In this document: positions 10,517 to 20,305 of the stretch, in pieces
Numbering within the stretch: position 1 is the stretch's first letter
How the letters are laid out: every line of letters begins with the position of its first letter
DNA from: Thermoleophilia bacterium
GTDB lineage: Bacteria; Actinomycetota; Thermoleophilia; Gaiellales; JAICJC01
DNA: 32,493 nt
Direction of reading: 5' to 3'
Assembly (NCBI GenBank): GCA_025934255.1
Contig: JAICYJ010000035.1
Coordinates: 1-32,493 of the forward strand
Made by a program: the position numbers and the translations under genes
Notes under the pieces: model-generated
The model's input: the letters and a program-made list of their open reading frames with translations, nothing else
Databases searched by the model: none
Told to the model about the DNA's origin: nothing

Positions 10517-13095
10517 TTCGCGTCCAGCCAGGTAGCGCCGGTGCCGATGTCGACCTCCAGCGGCGGGTCGAGCGGGTAGGCGCTCACCATCTCCTCGTGC
10601 ACGAGCGGGCGCAGGTCGGGGAGCTCCGACTCGACGGCCTCGAACACCAGCTCGTCGTGCACCTGCAGCACCAGCATCGAGCCCATCGCGTGCTCGCGCA
10701 TGCGCCGGTGGCATCCGATCATGGCCACCTTGATGATGTCGGCGGCGCTGCCCTGCATGACCGTGTTCACGGCCAGCCGCTCGCCCAGGCTGCGGGTCTG
10801 GTAGTTGGACGCGCGCAGCTCCGGGATCGGCCGGCGGCGCCCGAACAGGGTGGTGACGTAGCCCTCCTCCTTGGCGCGTTCGATCACGCCGCGCATGAAC
10901 TCGTTGACCATCGGGAAGCGGGCCAGGTAGGCGTCGATGTAGGCCTGCGCCTCCTCGCGCGGGATCGACAGCTGCTCGGACAGGCCGAAGGAGCTGATCC
11001 CGTAGATGATCCCGAAGTTGACGGCCTTGGCGCGGTTGCGCTCGGTCGACGTCAGCTCGTCGGCGGGCTTGCCCAGCACCTCGGCGGCGGTGGCACGGTG
11101 GATGTCCTCGCCGCGCTCGAAGGTCTCGCGCAGGGCCGGCTCGCCGGACAGGTGGGCGAGGATGCGCAGCTCGACCTGCGAGTAGTCGGCAGACAGCATG
11201 CAGGAGCCCGGCGAGGCCACGAAGGCGCTGCGGATCTCGCGCCCGAGCGGGGTGCGGATCGGGATGTTCTGGAGGTTGGGGCGGATCGAGCTGAGCCGGC
11301 CGGTGGCGGCCGTGGTCTGGCTGAAGGTGGTGTGCAGCCGGCCGTCCTCGCCGATCAGGCCGGGCAGCGGCTCCAGGTAGGTGTTCAGGAGCTTGGACTG
11401 CTCGCGCCAGGCCTCGACCACGTCGATCAGCGGATGCATCGGCCGCAGCTTGGCCAGCACGCGCGCGTCGGTCGAGTAGCCGGTCTTGCCCTTGCGGTCG
11501 GTGGGCAGGCCAAGCCGGTCGAACAGCACCTCGCCCAGCTGCTTGGGCGAGCCGATCGTGAAGGGGCCGCCGGCCAGCTCGTATGCCTCCTGCTCCAGCT
11601 CGTCGACCTGGTCGCGCAGCTTGGCGGCGATCTCGGCCATCCGGTAGGCGTCCATCTGCACGCCGCAGCGCTCCATCTCGGCCAGCACCGGCACCAGCGG
11701 CAGCTCGATATCGGTGTAGAGCGCGGTCATCTGGCGCTGCTCGATGCGGTCGGCCAGCCCCGGGTGGATGGTGATTTCGGTGCCGGCCGCGGCCACCAGC
11801 GCCGCCGTCTCGGGGTCGGCCTGGACGGCCGGGGCGACGCCCTGCTCCTCGGCCAGGTCGGCGATCTCATAGCCGGAGCGGCCGGGATCGAGCAGGTAGG
11901 CGGCGATCTGCGTGTCGCCGGCGGGCAGCAGGCCGGGAATGTGCTCGCCGTGGGTGATCACGCGGTGACCGGCCAGTACGTCGACCAGCGCGGCCGGGTC
12001 GTCGGCGGGCACGACCAGCACGTCGCCTGAGCCGGAAGCAACGGCCGCCCGGCCGTCCCTCACCGACACGGCCAGCTCGTGCGGGAGGCCGGCCAGGTCG
12101 GCCAGCGACGCCTCCCGCCAGGTCATGTCGGCCCGTTCCACGGGAGCGCCGGGCGCGGCCGGGATGACCTCGTCCAGCTCGTCGATGCGCTTCAGCAGGG
12201 CGCGGAACTCGAGCTTTCGGAACATGTCCTTGATGCCGGAGCGGTCGGGCGGGTCGGCCACCAGCGCGGCGAAGTCGACGTCGATGTCGAGCGCGCGGTC
12301 GATGGTCGCAAGCTGCTTGCTCTTGACCGCATCCTCGACGTGGTCGCGCAGCGACTCGCGGCGCTTCTCGCCGGGAACCTGATCGAGGCCGGCGTAGATA
12401 CCCTCGAGGCTGCCGAACTGCACCAGCAGGTCGGCGGCGGTCTTCTCGCCGATGCCGGGAACGCCGGGGATGTTGTCGGATGTGTCGCCCTTGAGGCCGA
12501 TGAAGTCCGGAATCTGGGCGGGGCCGATGCCGTAGCGCTGACGGATCCGCTCGGGGGTGTAGACGACCACGTCGGAGACGCCGCGCGGCGTCATCATGAT
12601 GCAGACGTTGTCGGAGGCCAACTGGAAGGCATCGCGATCGGTCGAGACGACGCAGACGCGGTGGCCCTCGCGCTCGGCCATGGCGGACAGGGTGCCGATC
12701 ACGTCGTCGGCCTCCATCCCCTCGACGCGGATGTTGCGGTAGCCGAAGGCCTCGACCAGCGGCGAGAAGAACGGGCGCTGGGCCTGGAGCAGCGGCGGGG
12801 TCGGCTTGCGGTGGGCCTTGTACTCGGGATCCAGCTCGAGCCGCTTGGTGGGGCGCTCGTCCCAGGCCACGACCACGCAGGCGGGCCGGTAGTCGGCCAG
12901 CATCCGCATCAGCATGTTGGCCATGCCCAGCAGCGCGTTGGTGGGCTGGCCCTCGGCCGTCTGCAGCTCCTCGGGCAGGGCGTGGAAGGCGCGGTAGGCG
13001 AGGCCGTTGCCGTCTACCAGGAAGACGTCGCAGGCCTTGGCGGGCGCGTCGTCGAGGTCGAGATCAGACGGCTTGGTCTGCTTCGCGGTCGCCAC
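10513..13095 (-). CDS. polA: DNA polymerase I
   Basis: 860 residues. The 5'-3' exonuclease domain spans about 20-310 (VFLVDGNGLAYRAFHAL, EADDVIGTL, GDTSDNIPGVPGIGEKTA). A 3'-5' exonuclease-like domain covers about 330-470, and the polymerase domain the rest: motif A DYSQVELRI at 637, motif B RNRAKAVNFGIIYG near 686, motif C QVHDELVFE at 811. It fills gaps after excision repair and removes Okazaki primers. The proofreading domain lacks the first D-x-E motif (LAVSVRDGR stands there), so it is probably inactive, as in many Gram-positive relatives. The start is GTG without a ribosome site; TACGCT lies 6 nt before it. Confidence 0.98.
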   Translation of the reverse strand: MATAKQTKPSDLDLDDAPAKACDVFLVDGNGLAYRAFHALPEELQTAEGQPTNALLGMANMLMRMLADYRPACVVVAWDERPTKRLELDPEYKAHRKPTPPLLQAQRPFFSPLVEAFGYRNIRVEGMEADDVIGTLSAMAEREGHRVCVVSTDRDAFQLASDNVCIMMTPRGVSDVVVYTPERIRQRYGIGPAQIPDFIGLKGDTSDNIPGVPGIGEKTAADLLVQFGSLEGIYAGLDQVPGEKRRESLRDHVEDAVKSKQLATIDRALDIDVDFAALVADPPDRSGIKDMFRKLEFRALLKRIDELDEVIPAAPGAPVERADMTWREASLADLAGLPHELAVSVRDGRAAVASGSGDVLVVPADDPAALVDVLAGHRVITHGEHIPGLLPAGDTQIAAYLLDPGRSGYEIADLAEEQGVAPAVQADPETAALVAAAGTEITIHPGLADRIEQRQMTALYTDIELPLVPVLAEMERCGVQMDAYRMAEIAAKLRDQVDELEQEAYELAGGPFTIGSPKQLGEVLFDRLGLPTDRKGKTGYSTDARVLAKLRPMHPLIDVVEAWREQSKLLNTYLEPLPGLIGEDGRLHTTFSQTTAATGRLSSIRPNLQNIPIRTPLGREIRSAFVASPGSCMLSADYSQVELRILAHLSGEPALRETFERGEDIHRATAAEVLGKPADELTSTERNRAKAVNFGIIYGISSFGLSEQLSIPREEAQAYIDAYLARFPMVNEFMRGVIERAKEEGYVTTLFGRRRPIPELRASNYQTRSLGERLAVNTVMQGSAADIIKVAMIGCHRRMREHAMGSMLVLQVHDELVFEAVESELPDLRPLVHEEMVSAYPLDPPLEVDIGTGATWLDAK

Positions 13096-13101
13096 AGGGC
13101 A

Positions 13102-13107
13102 AGCGTA
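13102..13107 (-). promoter_or_regulatory. -10 element giving a leaderless polA mRNA
   Basis: TACGCT on the minus strand ends exactly 6 nt before the polA GTG, placing the transcription start at about the first codon base. It lies in the 39-bp gap after the hydrolase gene, so polA can be transcribed alone. Confidence 0.55.
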
Positions 13108-13134
13108 GATGATTGGGGTGGTCGGCCGAGCCCG

Positions 13135-13917
13135 CTAGAGCTGGTCGGCCAGGAAACCGAGCACGATCCGGTCGAACTCACCCGGGCGCTCCATGCTGGG
13201 CACGTGGGCGGCGTCTGCGATGTGCTCGAGGCGGGCGCCGGGGATCTCGCGGCTGAGGCGCTCGGCGATGCGACGGATGTCGGGCTGGTCGTGGTCACCG
13301 ACGACGAGCAGGGTCGGCGCCGGCACCTCGTCGGCGTGGCCGCCGACGTCCTCGACCAGCTCCAGTTCCTGGGCCGCGTCGCCACCCTCCTGGGCGTGCT
13401 GGTATGCGCGGAGCTGCATGTCGTACACCAGGCGCCGCAGGTCGGCGTCGACCTCGTCCGGCTCCCGGCCAACCCCGCCCACCCAGAAGCGGACGGTCAG
13501 GTCGGCGGCGGCGTCCAGCTCGCCGTCCATGAACAGGCGCACCTCCTCGCTGCCGTACGCCACGACCTCGTCCGACCAGCCGGCATTCGGCAGGCCCGGA
13601 CCGACCAGCACCAGCGCCGTCACCAGCTGCGGCCGGGCCAGCGTCGCCTCGAGCGCGACGCGACCGCCCAGCGAGTTCCCGATCAGCGCCGCCCGTTCGA
13701 TCTCGAGCCGGTCGAGCAGGTCGAGCAGGTCCTGGGCGTGCTGGTAGGGCTCGGGCGGCAGCGGCGACTGCCCGAACCCGCGCATGTCGTAGCGCACCAC
13801 CTGGTAGTCCTCGGCGTACCGGCGCCACTGCGGCGCCCACATGCGGCTGTCGGCGATGCCCGCGTGGATCAGCACGATCGTGTCGCCGGAGCCGGCGATC
13901 TCATGGTGAAGCTGCAT
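13135..13917 (-). CDS. Alpha/beta hydrolase (3-oxoadipate enol-lactonase-like)
   Basis: 260 residues with the full alpha/beta hydrolase pattern: oxyanion-hole region VLIHAGIADSRMW, D-x-RGFGQS, nucleophile elbow GNSLGG with Ser82, acid in VVGDHDQPD, and catalytic His in DAAHVPSMERP. The overall look is that of the PcaD/RsbQ-like subgroup, but the substrate cannot be told and no catabolic genes are nearby. ATG 13917 is chosen because MQLHHEIAGSG is the normal beginning; the frame stays open upstream into the repeat region. TAGGCT lies 8 nt before the ATG, so the mRNA is probably leaderless. Confidence 0.9.
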   Translation of the reverse strand: MQLHHEIAGSGDTIVLIHAGIADSRMWAPQWRRYAEDYQVVRYDMRGFGQSPLPPEPYQHAQDLLDLLDRLEIERAALIGNSLGGRVALEATLARPQLVTALVLVGPGLPNAGWSDEVVAYGSEEVRLFMDGELDAAADLTVRFWVGGVGREPDEVDADLRRLVYDMQLRAYQHAQEGGDAAQELELVEDVGGHADEVPAPTLLVVGDHDQPDIRRIAERLSREIPGARLEHIADAAHVPSMERPGEFDRIVLGFLADQL

Positions 13918-13954
13918 CGCGGGCGAGCCTAGCCGACACCGGCTGCGGGCGCGG

Positions 13955-14201
13955 GTGCAACACCCACGCCCCACGCACCGGCTGTTTGCCCGACTCGGTA
14001 CGCTCCCTTTGCGGCGACCGCAACACCCACGCCTGGCACCGGTGTTGCACGAATTCCGATAGGAAAACGGCCTCTCGGCTACGAAATTCGTAGAAATAGG
14101 GGTGGTTTTCTACGAATTTCGTAGTTTGGACCGCAACAGGGGTGCCAGGCGCGGGCGTTGCGCGACGGGGTATTTGCCCGACTCGGTACGCTCCGGATCC
14201 C
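13955..14201. repeat. Composite intergenic repeat element upstream of the malic enzyme gene
   Basis: A 22-bp sequence occurs twice in direct orientation with no mismatch (13985-14006 and 14173-14194). Between the copies, 14019-14049 and 14132-14162 are inverted copies of a 31-nt unit sharing 26 of 31 bases, and each can fold alone (GCAACACC/GGTGTTGC; CGCAAC/GTTGCG). A third, degenerate copy of the unit lies at 13955-13980. The direct-repeat pair and the inverted pair share the same midpoint, near 14090. In the centre is an AT-rich pair of palindromes (14079-14124). Nothing here codes. It looks like a MITE/REP-type element or an elaborate regulatory region; the second direct repeat carries the TACGCT that serves the malic enzyme gene. 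Confidence 0.8.
14079..14124. promoter_or_regulatory. Pair of perfect 15-bp palindromes (operator-like)
   Basis: CTACGAAATTCGTAG (14079-14093) and CTACGAATTTCGTAG (14110-14124) are each perfect palindromes around one central base and are reverse complements of each other. They start 31 bp apart, about three helical turns, so proteins bound to them would lie on one face. With the adjoining AAA/TTT the two form an 18-bp inverted repeat with a 10-nt loop. A weaker relative (ACGAATTCCG) lies about 32 bp to the left. They end 77 bp before the malic enzyme start codon. Confidence 0.6.
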
Positions 14202-15644
<1,443 letters not shown>

Positions 15645-15645
15645 C

Positions 15646-16563
15646 TCAGTCGGCGACCTTCTCGAAGCGATCGTGCCGCCAGGCCGGGCGCATGCCCGCC
15701 GACTCGTACAGCCGCGCCGCCCGCAGGTTGGCGCCGTGCACGCTGAGCGCGGCGCGCGGCAGGCCCCGCTCGCGGAACGCGCGGATCGAGGTCAGGAGCA
15801 GTGCCCGTCCCAGCCCGCGGCCGCGCCAGTCCGGCGCCACTGCCAGCTGCCCGACCCAGCCGACGCCGTCTGACTCCCACACCTCCGACAGCGACACGCC
15901 CACGATCCTGCCCTCGGCCTCCGCGACGAACCACCGCTTCGGGGCGAAGCCGGAGCTCTCGATCGATCGCACCCGCCACGGGTCGAACTCATACGCGATG
16001 TTGCCCTCAATCTCCGAGAACGCCGCCTGCACGAGCGCGTGCACCTCGCGGTCGTCGACCCCCAGCCTGAACTGCCGCAGGGTCACACCCTGCGGGAAGC
16101 AGGCCGCCTCCGGATCGCGATCGAGGTCGCCGACCATCCGCCAGTAGCGGTGGGTCACGACGTAGCCGTTGGCCGACAGCAGGCCGGCCGCAGCGGCGTT
16201 GCGATCCGCGATGTACTGGCGACAGGGCAGGCCTCGCTCGCGCGCCCGCGCCTCCACCAACGGCAGCAGCGCCGCCCCGACGCCGAGGCCGCAGTGCTCG
16301 GGATGGACGTACACGTCCTGCGCGTGCGGTGTGCACAGGGCGTAGGCGGCCAGGCCGGTGCCGGACTCCACCACCAGGCTGTCCCGCGCCAGGTCGACCT
16401 CCGGGTCGGCCCACTCGTCGCGCACGTCGTCCAGCGTAAAGTCCGGCTCCCCGACGTCGGCCAGGTCGCGCGCCCGGATCACCTCGAGCACGGCCTCGGC
16501 GTCGTCGGGCCACGCCGGTCGCGTCTCGATCAGAAGCGATCCATGTACTGGTCGATCTCCCAC
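15646..16563 (-). CDS. Tandem-domain GNAT N-acetyltransferase
   Basis: About 305 residues with two GNAT folds. In the first half, DVYVHPEHCGLGVGAALLPLVE is a degenerate acetyl-CoA loop. In the second, QLAVAPDWRGRGLGRALL is a canonical Q/R-x-x-G-x-G/A loop, followed by LSVHGANLRAARLYESAGM. It resembles mycothiol synthase-type double GNATs in layout, but the substrate is unknown. Start is uncertain: conserved sequence begins at IETRPAWPDDAEAV. Candidates are GTG 16563 (34-nt overlap with glnA, used here), ATG 16593, or CTG 16533, which overlaps the glnA stop as CTGA. It is almost certainly cotranscribed with glnA. Confidence 0.85.
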   Translation of the reverse strand: MGDRPVHGSLLIETRPAWPDDAEAVLEVIRARDLADVGEPDFTLDDVRDEWADPEVDLARDSLVVESGTGLAAYALCTPHAQDVYVHPEHCGLGVGAALLPLVEARARERGLPCRQYIADRNAAAAGLLSANGYVVTHRYWRMVGDLDRDPEAACFPQGVTLRQFRLGVDDREVHALVQAAFSEIEGNIAYEFDPWRVRSIESSGFAPKRWFVAEAEGRIVGVSLSEVWESDGVGWVGQLAVAPDWRGRGLGRALLLTSIRAFRERGLPRAALSVHGANLRAARLYESAGMRPAWRHDRFEKVAD

Positions 16564-17855
16564 CGGTGCACCTGCTCGTTGTAGGAGGCCCACTCGGCCC
16601 GCTTCAGCGCCAGGTACTCGCTGAAGATGTGCTCGCCCAGCGCCTGGCGCATCACCGCATCCTGCTCGAGCGCGTCCAGCGCCCCCGGCAGGTCGTGCGG
16701 CAGGCTGCTGATGCCCAGCTCCGCTGACTCTTCCTCCGTCAGGTCATAGATGTTGCGGTTCACCGGCTCCGGCGGCGTCAGCCCCTTGGTGATGCCGTCC
16801 AGGCCGGCCTGCAGCATGCACGCAAGCGCCAGGTACGGGTTCGCCGTCGGGTCCGGCGTGCGCAGCTCGATCCGGGTCGAGCGCCCGCGCTTGGCCGGCA
16901 CCCGGATCGCGGCCGACCTGTTGCCGGGCGACCACGCGATGTAGACCGGCGCCTCGTACCCCGGCAGCAGCCGCTTGTAGGAGTTGACGGTGGGATTGGC
17001 CACCGCCGTGATCGCCGGCAGGTGCTTGAGGATGCCGGCGATGTAGCTGTAGGCGTCGGTCGAGAGCTTGAGGTCATCGCTGTCGTCCAGGAACGCGTTC
17101 TCGTCTCCGCGCGACAGCGACTGGTTGACGTGCATGCCGGAGCCGTTCTCGCCGTGCAGCGGCTTGGCCATGAACGTCGCGTGCATCCCGTGCTGGGCCG
17201 CGATCACCTTCACCACCATCCGGAAGGTGATCAGGTTGTCGGCCGTGCTGAGCGCGTCGCCGTGGCGGAAGTCGATCTCGTGCTGGCCGATCGCCACCTC
17301 GTGGTGGGCCGCCTCGAGGTGGAAATCCATCTGCTGCAGGGTCAGCTCGATGTCGCGGCGGCAGTCCTCGCCCTTGTCCATCGGCGCGACGTCGAAGTAC
17401 GTCGCAGCGTCGTGCGGGTCGACGGTCGGGTTGCCCTCCCCGTCCAGCCGGAACAGGAAGAACTCGGCCTCCGGGCCCACCTGCATCGTGTAGCCCATGT
17501 CCTCCGCCTGCTTCAGCACCCGCTTCAGGTTCGACCGCGGGTCACCGGCGAACGGCTGCCCGTTGGGGTCGGCCACGTCGCAGATCAGCCGCGCCGTGTT
17601 GCGGTCGCCGTTGCCGCGCCACGGCAGCAGCGCGTAGGTGGCCGGATCCGGCAGGAAGTACATGTCCGACTGCTCGATCCGCTTGAAGCCGCGGATCGAA
17701 GACCCGTCGAACATCAGCTCGTTGTCGAGCGCCTTCTCCAGCTCCTCGACCGGGATCGACACGTTCTTGACGGCACCGTACGGCTCCGTGAACTGCAGCC
17801 GCACGAAGGCGACGTTGTCGCGCCGGCAGCGCTCGAGCACTTCCTGCTTGTCCAT
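16530..17855 (-). CDS. glnA: Glutamine synthetase type I (GSI-alpha-like)
   Basis: 441 residues, the length of the short GSI-alpha class found in Bacillus and many actinobacteria. Motifs: LMFDGSSIRGF near residue 50, GPEAEFFLF, the metal loop AAHHEVAIGQHEIDFR, then KPLHGENGSGMHVNQS and NRSAAIRVPAKRG. The C-terminal NIYDLTEEES has a Tyr where adenylylated GSI-beta enzymes have theirs, but it lacks that class's longer insertion, so adenylylation control is doubtful. It makes glutamine from glutamate, ammonia and ATP. The ATG has a strong ribosome site (GAGGAGGG, 3 nt away) and a promoter with TAGACT about 37 nt upstream. The GNAT gene follows with overlap. Confidence 0.96.
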   Translation of the reverse strand: MDKQEVLERCRRDNVAFVRLQFTEPYGAVKNVSIPVEELEKALDNELMFDGSSIRGFKRIEQSDMYFLPDPATYALLPWRGNGDRNTARLICDVADPNGQPFAGDPRSNLKRVLKQAEDMGYTMQVGPEAEFFLFRLDGEGNPTVDPHDAATYFDVAPMDKGEDCRRDIELTLQQMDFHLEAAHHEVAIGQHEIDFRHGDALSTADNLITFRMVVKVIAAQHGMHATFMAKPLHGENGSGMHVNQSLSRGDENAFLDDSDDLKLSTDAYSYIAGILKHLPAITAVANPTVNSYKRLLPGYEAPVYIAWSPGNRSAAIRVPAKRGRSTRIELRTPDPTANPYLALACMLQAGLDGITKGLTPPEPVNRNIYDLTEEESAELGISSLPHDLPGALDALEQDAVMRQALGEHIFSEYLALKRAEWASYNEQVHRWEIDQYMDRF

Positions 17856-17891
17856 GACCCTCCTCGACGATCGACCCGAAAACGAGCGCGC

Positions 17892-17901
17892 AGTCTACAG
17901 T
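17892..17901. promoter_or_regulatory. Overlapping back-to-back -10 elements (glnA / MFS)
   Basis: In AGTCTACAGT, the minus-strand TAGACT (17897-17892) is a fitting -10 for glnA and the plus-strand TACAGT (17896-17901) lies 8 nt before the MFS GTG. The two hexamers share two base pairs, so the two promoters should exclude each other. Confidence 0.5.
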
Positions 17902-17909
17902 TGCCGCCG

Positions 17910-19079
17910 GTGAGACTCGGCATCACCAGAAACGTGTGGGCGATGGGTTGGACGAGCCTCCTGAACGACGCCTCGTCGGAGCTGCTCTATCCGATTCTGC
18001 CCCTGTTTCTGACGATCACGCTGGGCGCGCCCGCCTCCGCGGTGGGCGCCGTCGAGGGCGCCGCGGACGCCGCCGCGCAGGTGGTGGGGCTGGCCATGGG
18101 CCGTCGCTCCGACCGGATCCGGCGGCGCATGCCGTTCGTCTGGACCGGCTACACGCTGTCGAACATCGCCAAGCCACTGGTCGCGGTCGCGCCCGCCTGG
18201 GGCTGGGTGATGGGCGCGCGCGTGGTCGACCGAACCGGCAAGGGGATCCGCACCGCTCCCCGCGACGCGCTGCTGCGCGACTCCAGCGGCCCGTCCCGGA
18301 CCGGCTTCGTGTTCGGATTCCACCGCTTCATGGACTCGCTGGGCGCCGTGATCGGGCCGCTGATCGCCCTCGCCCTGCTCGAGGCCGGGCTGTCGTTCCG
18401 CCAGGTGATCGCCGTGGCGATCGTGCCCGCCGTCCTGAGCATGTTCGCGCTGCGCCGGATCCGCGACATCCCGGCGCTGCCGCATGAGCCGGGCCCGCAG
18501 CCGGATCCCCACAGGCTGTCCGACATGGGCCGGCCGTTCTGGACGTTCACGATCTCCTGGACCGTCTTCTCGCTGGGCAACTCGGCCGACGTGTTCCTGC
18601 TGCTGCGCGCCAAGGATCTGGGCCTGAGCGTGACGGCGGTGGTGCTGTCCTACGCGCTCTACAACACGCTCTACTCGGGCCTGTCGTGGCCGCTCGGCCA
18701 CCTCTCCGACCGCGTCGGCAAGCGCCGCGTGCTGGCGGTCGGGCTGCTGGTCTTCGCGGGCGTCTACGCCGGCTTCGGGCTGGCCGGCTCCGGCGCCGCC
18801 GTGTGGCCGCTGATGGCGATCTACGGGGTCTACATCGCCGCCACCGACGGCGTCAGCAAGGCGCTGGTGTCGGACCTGTCGCCGGCCGCGCTGCGGGCCA
18901 CCGGGCAGGGCGCGTTCAAGCTGGCCACCGGCGCGGCGGCGGTGGCGGCCAGCCTGGTGGCCGGCGTGCTCTGGCAGACCGTCGGGCCGGGCGCCGTGTT
19001 CGCGCTGGGCGCCGGCGCCGCGCTGCTGGGGCTGCTCACGCTGGCCGTGACGCGGCCGGCGCGGGGGCTGACTAGCTGA
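17910..19079 (+). CDS. Major facilitator superfamily transporter
   Basis: 389 residues, nearly all in hydrophobic helices (about 11-12). It has MFS motif A-like loops: MGRRSDRIRRRMPFV in the first half, LGHLSDRVGKRRVLAVG in the second, plus DRTGKGIRTAPRDALL, a loop common in actinobacterial drug/unknown-substrate MFS proteins. It is an inner-membrane, probably proton-coupled carrier; the substrate is unknown. The GTG at 17910 is chosen because VRLGITRNVWAMGWTSLL is the natural first helix. The long open frame upstream is antisense to glnA and is not coding. The mRNA is probably leaderless. It converges with the ligase gene 12 nt away. Confidence 0.92.
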   Translation: MRLGITRNVWAMGWTSLLNDASSELLYPILPLFLTITLGAPASAVGAVEGAADAAAQVVGLAMGRRSDRIRRRMPFVWTGYTLSNIAKPLVAVAPAWGWVMGARVVDRTGKGIRTAPRDALLRDSSGPSRTGFVFGFHRFMDSLGAVIGPLIALALLEAGLSFRQVIAVAIVPAVLSMFALRRIRDIPALPHEPGPQPDPHRLSDMGRPFWTFTISWTVFSLGNSADVFLLLRAKDLGLSVTAVVLSYALYNTLYSGLSWPLGHLSDRVGKRRVLAVGLLVFAGVYAGFGLAGSGAAVWPLMAIYGVYIAATDGVSKALVSDLSPAALRATGQGAFKLATGAAAVAASLVAGVLWQTVGPGAVFALGAGAALLGLLTLAVTRPARGLTS

Positions 19080-19091
19080 TCATTCAACGAC

Positions 19092-20255
19092 TCAGACCGC
19101 CTCGGTCGCGTCCGCCAGCTCCTCGGCCACCTCATGCAGGTCGCGATTGGCATTCCAGACCTGCAGCTGGCGCTGCGCGCCGGTGCCGTTCTCGATCATC
19201 CACTCGACCCGCGCCAGCTGGTGGGCGCAGTCCAGCTGGCGGGCGATCGGACGCAGCTCGCGCAGCCGTCGCCTGGCCAGCGTGCGCGCCGCCATCTTGA
19301 TGCGCTTGCCCGCCGCCAGATCCATCAGCGGCGCGTCCAGCCCGTAGCGCGCGGCCAGCCACTTGTTCTCCGACAGCAGCATCCGGTTGTAGGCCACCGG
19401 TGGCCGCCCGGCATCGATCTCGTCCAGGATCTGCTTGACCAGGCACTGCACGTAGGCGGCCAGCGCCACGGTGTCCTCGACCCGGGTCTGCGCGTCCATC
19501 ACCCGCAGCTCCACCGTGCCGAACCGCGGATGCGGGCGGACGTCCCACCACAGGTGCGTGTAGTCGCCGATGGCACCGGTCGCCTCCATGAAGCCGACGG
19601 CCTCGGCGTAGTCCTGGTAGCTCTCGAACCGCGGCGAGATGCCGCTGCGCGGGAAGGCGGCGAAGATCATGGCCCGGGTCGACTGCAGCCCAGTGGCCTC
19701 GCCCCGCCAGAACGGCGAGTTGGTCGAGAGCGCCAGCAGCACCGGCAGCTCGATCAGCACCCCCTCCATCACCTGCAGGGCGGCCTCCGGCGTCGGCACC
19801 GCGACGTGCACGTGCATGCCGAATACGAGCTCGCGGCGGGCGACGTACTGGAGCATCTCGATCAGCATCCGGTAGCGGTCGCGGGCGGTGATCTTCTGGT
19901 GCTCGTAGAGCGAGAAGGGATGCGTGGCGGCGGCGCCCAGTCGCATGTCGTGGTCGCGGGCGAGCCCGGCCGCGTACCGCCGGATCGCCCGCAGATCGTC
20001 GTCGGCCTGTCCCACCGTCTCGCAGACGACGGTGCCCGACTCGAGCACGCACTGCATCAGCTCGGGCTTCAGCTGTTCGGCGAACGGCCCCTCGGCGGCG
20101 ATCTCCAGCAGCGGCTCGACGCCCGACACCAGGTCGAAGGAGGTGGGGTCGACGAGCATGTACTCCTCCTCCACGCCGACCGTCAGCGGCGGCCCGTCGC
20201 CGAAGCGATGGTCGAGCACGCTGGACCGCGTTCCGCCCTTTCCCTGGTCAGCCAC
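19092..20255 (-). CDS. Carboxylate-amine ligase, GCS2/YbdK family
   Basis: 387 residues. The N-terminus has TVGVEEEYMLVD (residues 25-36), the hallmark of the glutamate-cysteine ligase 2 family. Downstream are FGMHVHVAVP, STNSPFWRGEATGLQSTRAM, TVELRVMDAQT and NRMLLSENKWLAARYGLDA, all typical of YbdK-like members. These enzymes join a carboxylate to an amine using ATP; YbdK has weak glutamate-cysteine ligase activity, and the true substrates in actinobacteria are unclear. Start is GTG; TAGAAC lies 6 nt upstream, an imperfect leaderless-type -10. It is not visibly in an operon with the methyltransferase, which ends 50 nt away. Confidence 0.92.
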   Translation of the reverse strand: MADQGKGGTRSSVLDHRFGDGPPLTVGVEEEYMLVDPTSFDLVSGVEPLLEIAAEGPFAEQLKPELMQCVLESGTVVCETVGQADDDLRAIRRYAAGLARDHDMRLGAAATHPFSLYEHQKITARDRYRMLIEMLQYVARRELVFGMHVHVAVPTPEAALQVMEGVLIELPVLLALSTNSPFWRGEATGLQSTRAMIFAAFPRSGISPRFESYQDYAEAVGFMEATGAIGDYTHLWWDVRPHPRFGTVELRVMDAQTRVEDTVALAAYVQCLVKQILDEIDAGRPPVAYNRMLLSENKWLAARYGLDAPLMDLAAGKRIKMAARTLARRRLRELRPIARQLDCAHQLARVEWMIENGTGAQRQLQVWNANRDLHEVAEELADATEAV

Positions 20256-20305
20256 AGGCAGGTTCTACCCCATATCGGCCGTCGCGGGAACTTTGGGGCC
20301 GCAGA

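Noticed and set aside
13985..14194. 22-bp direct repeats as a target-site duplication of a classic insertion sequence
   Set aside because: Too long for common target duplications, and no transposase or remnant lies between them; kept only as part of a composite repeat.
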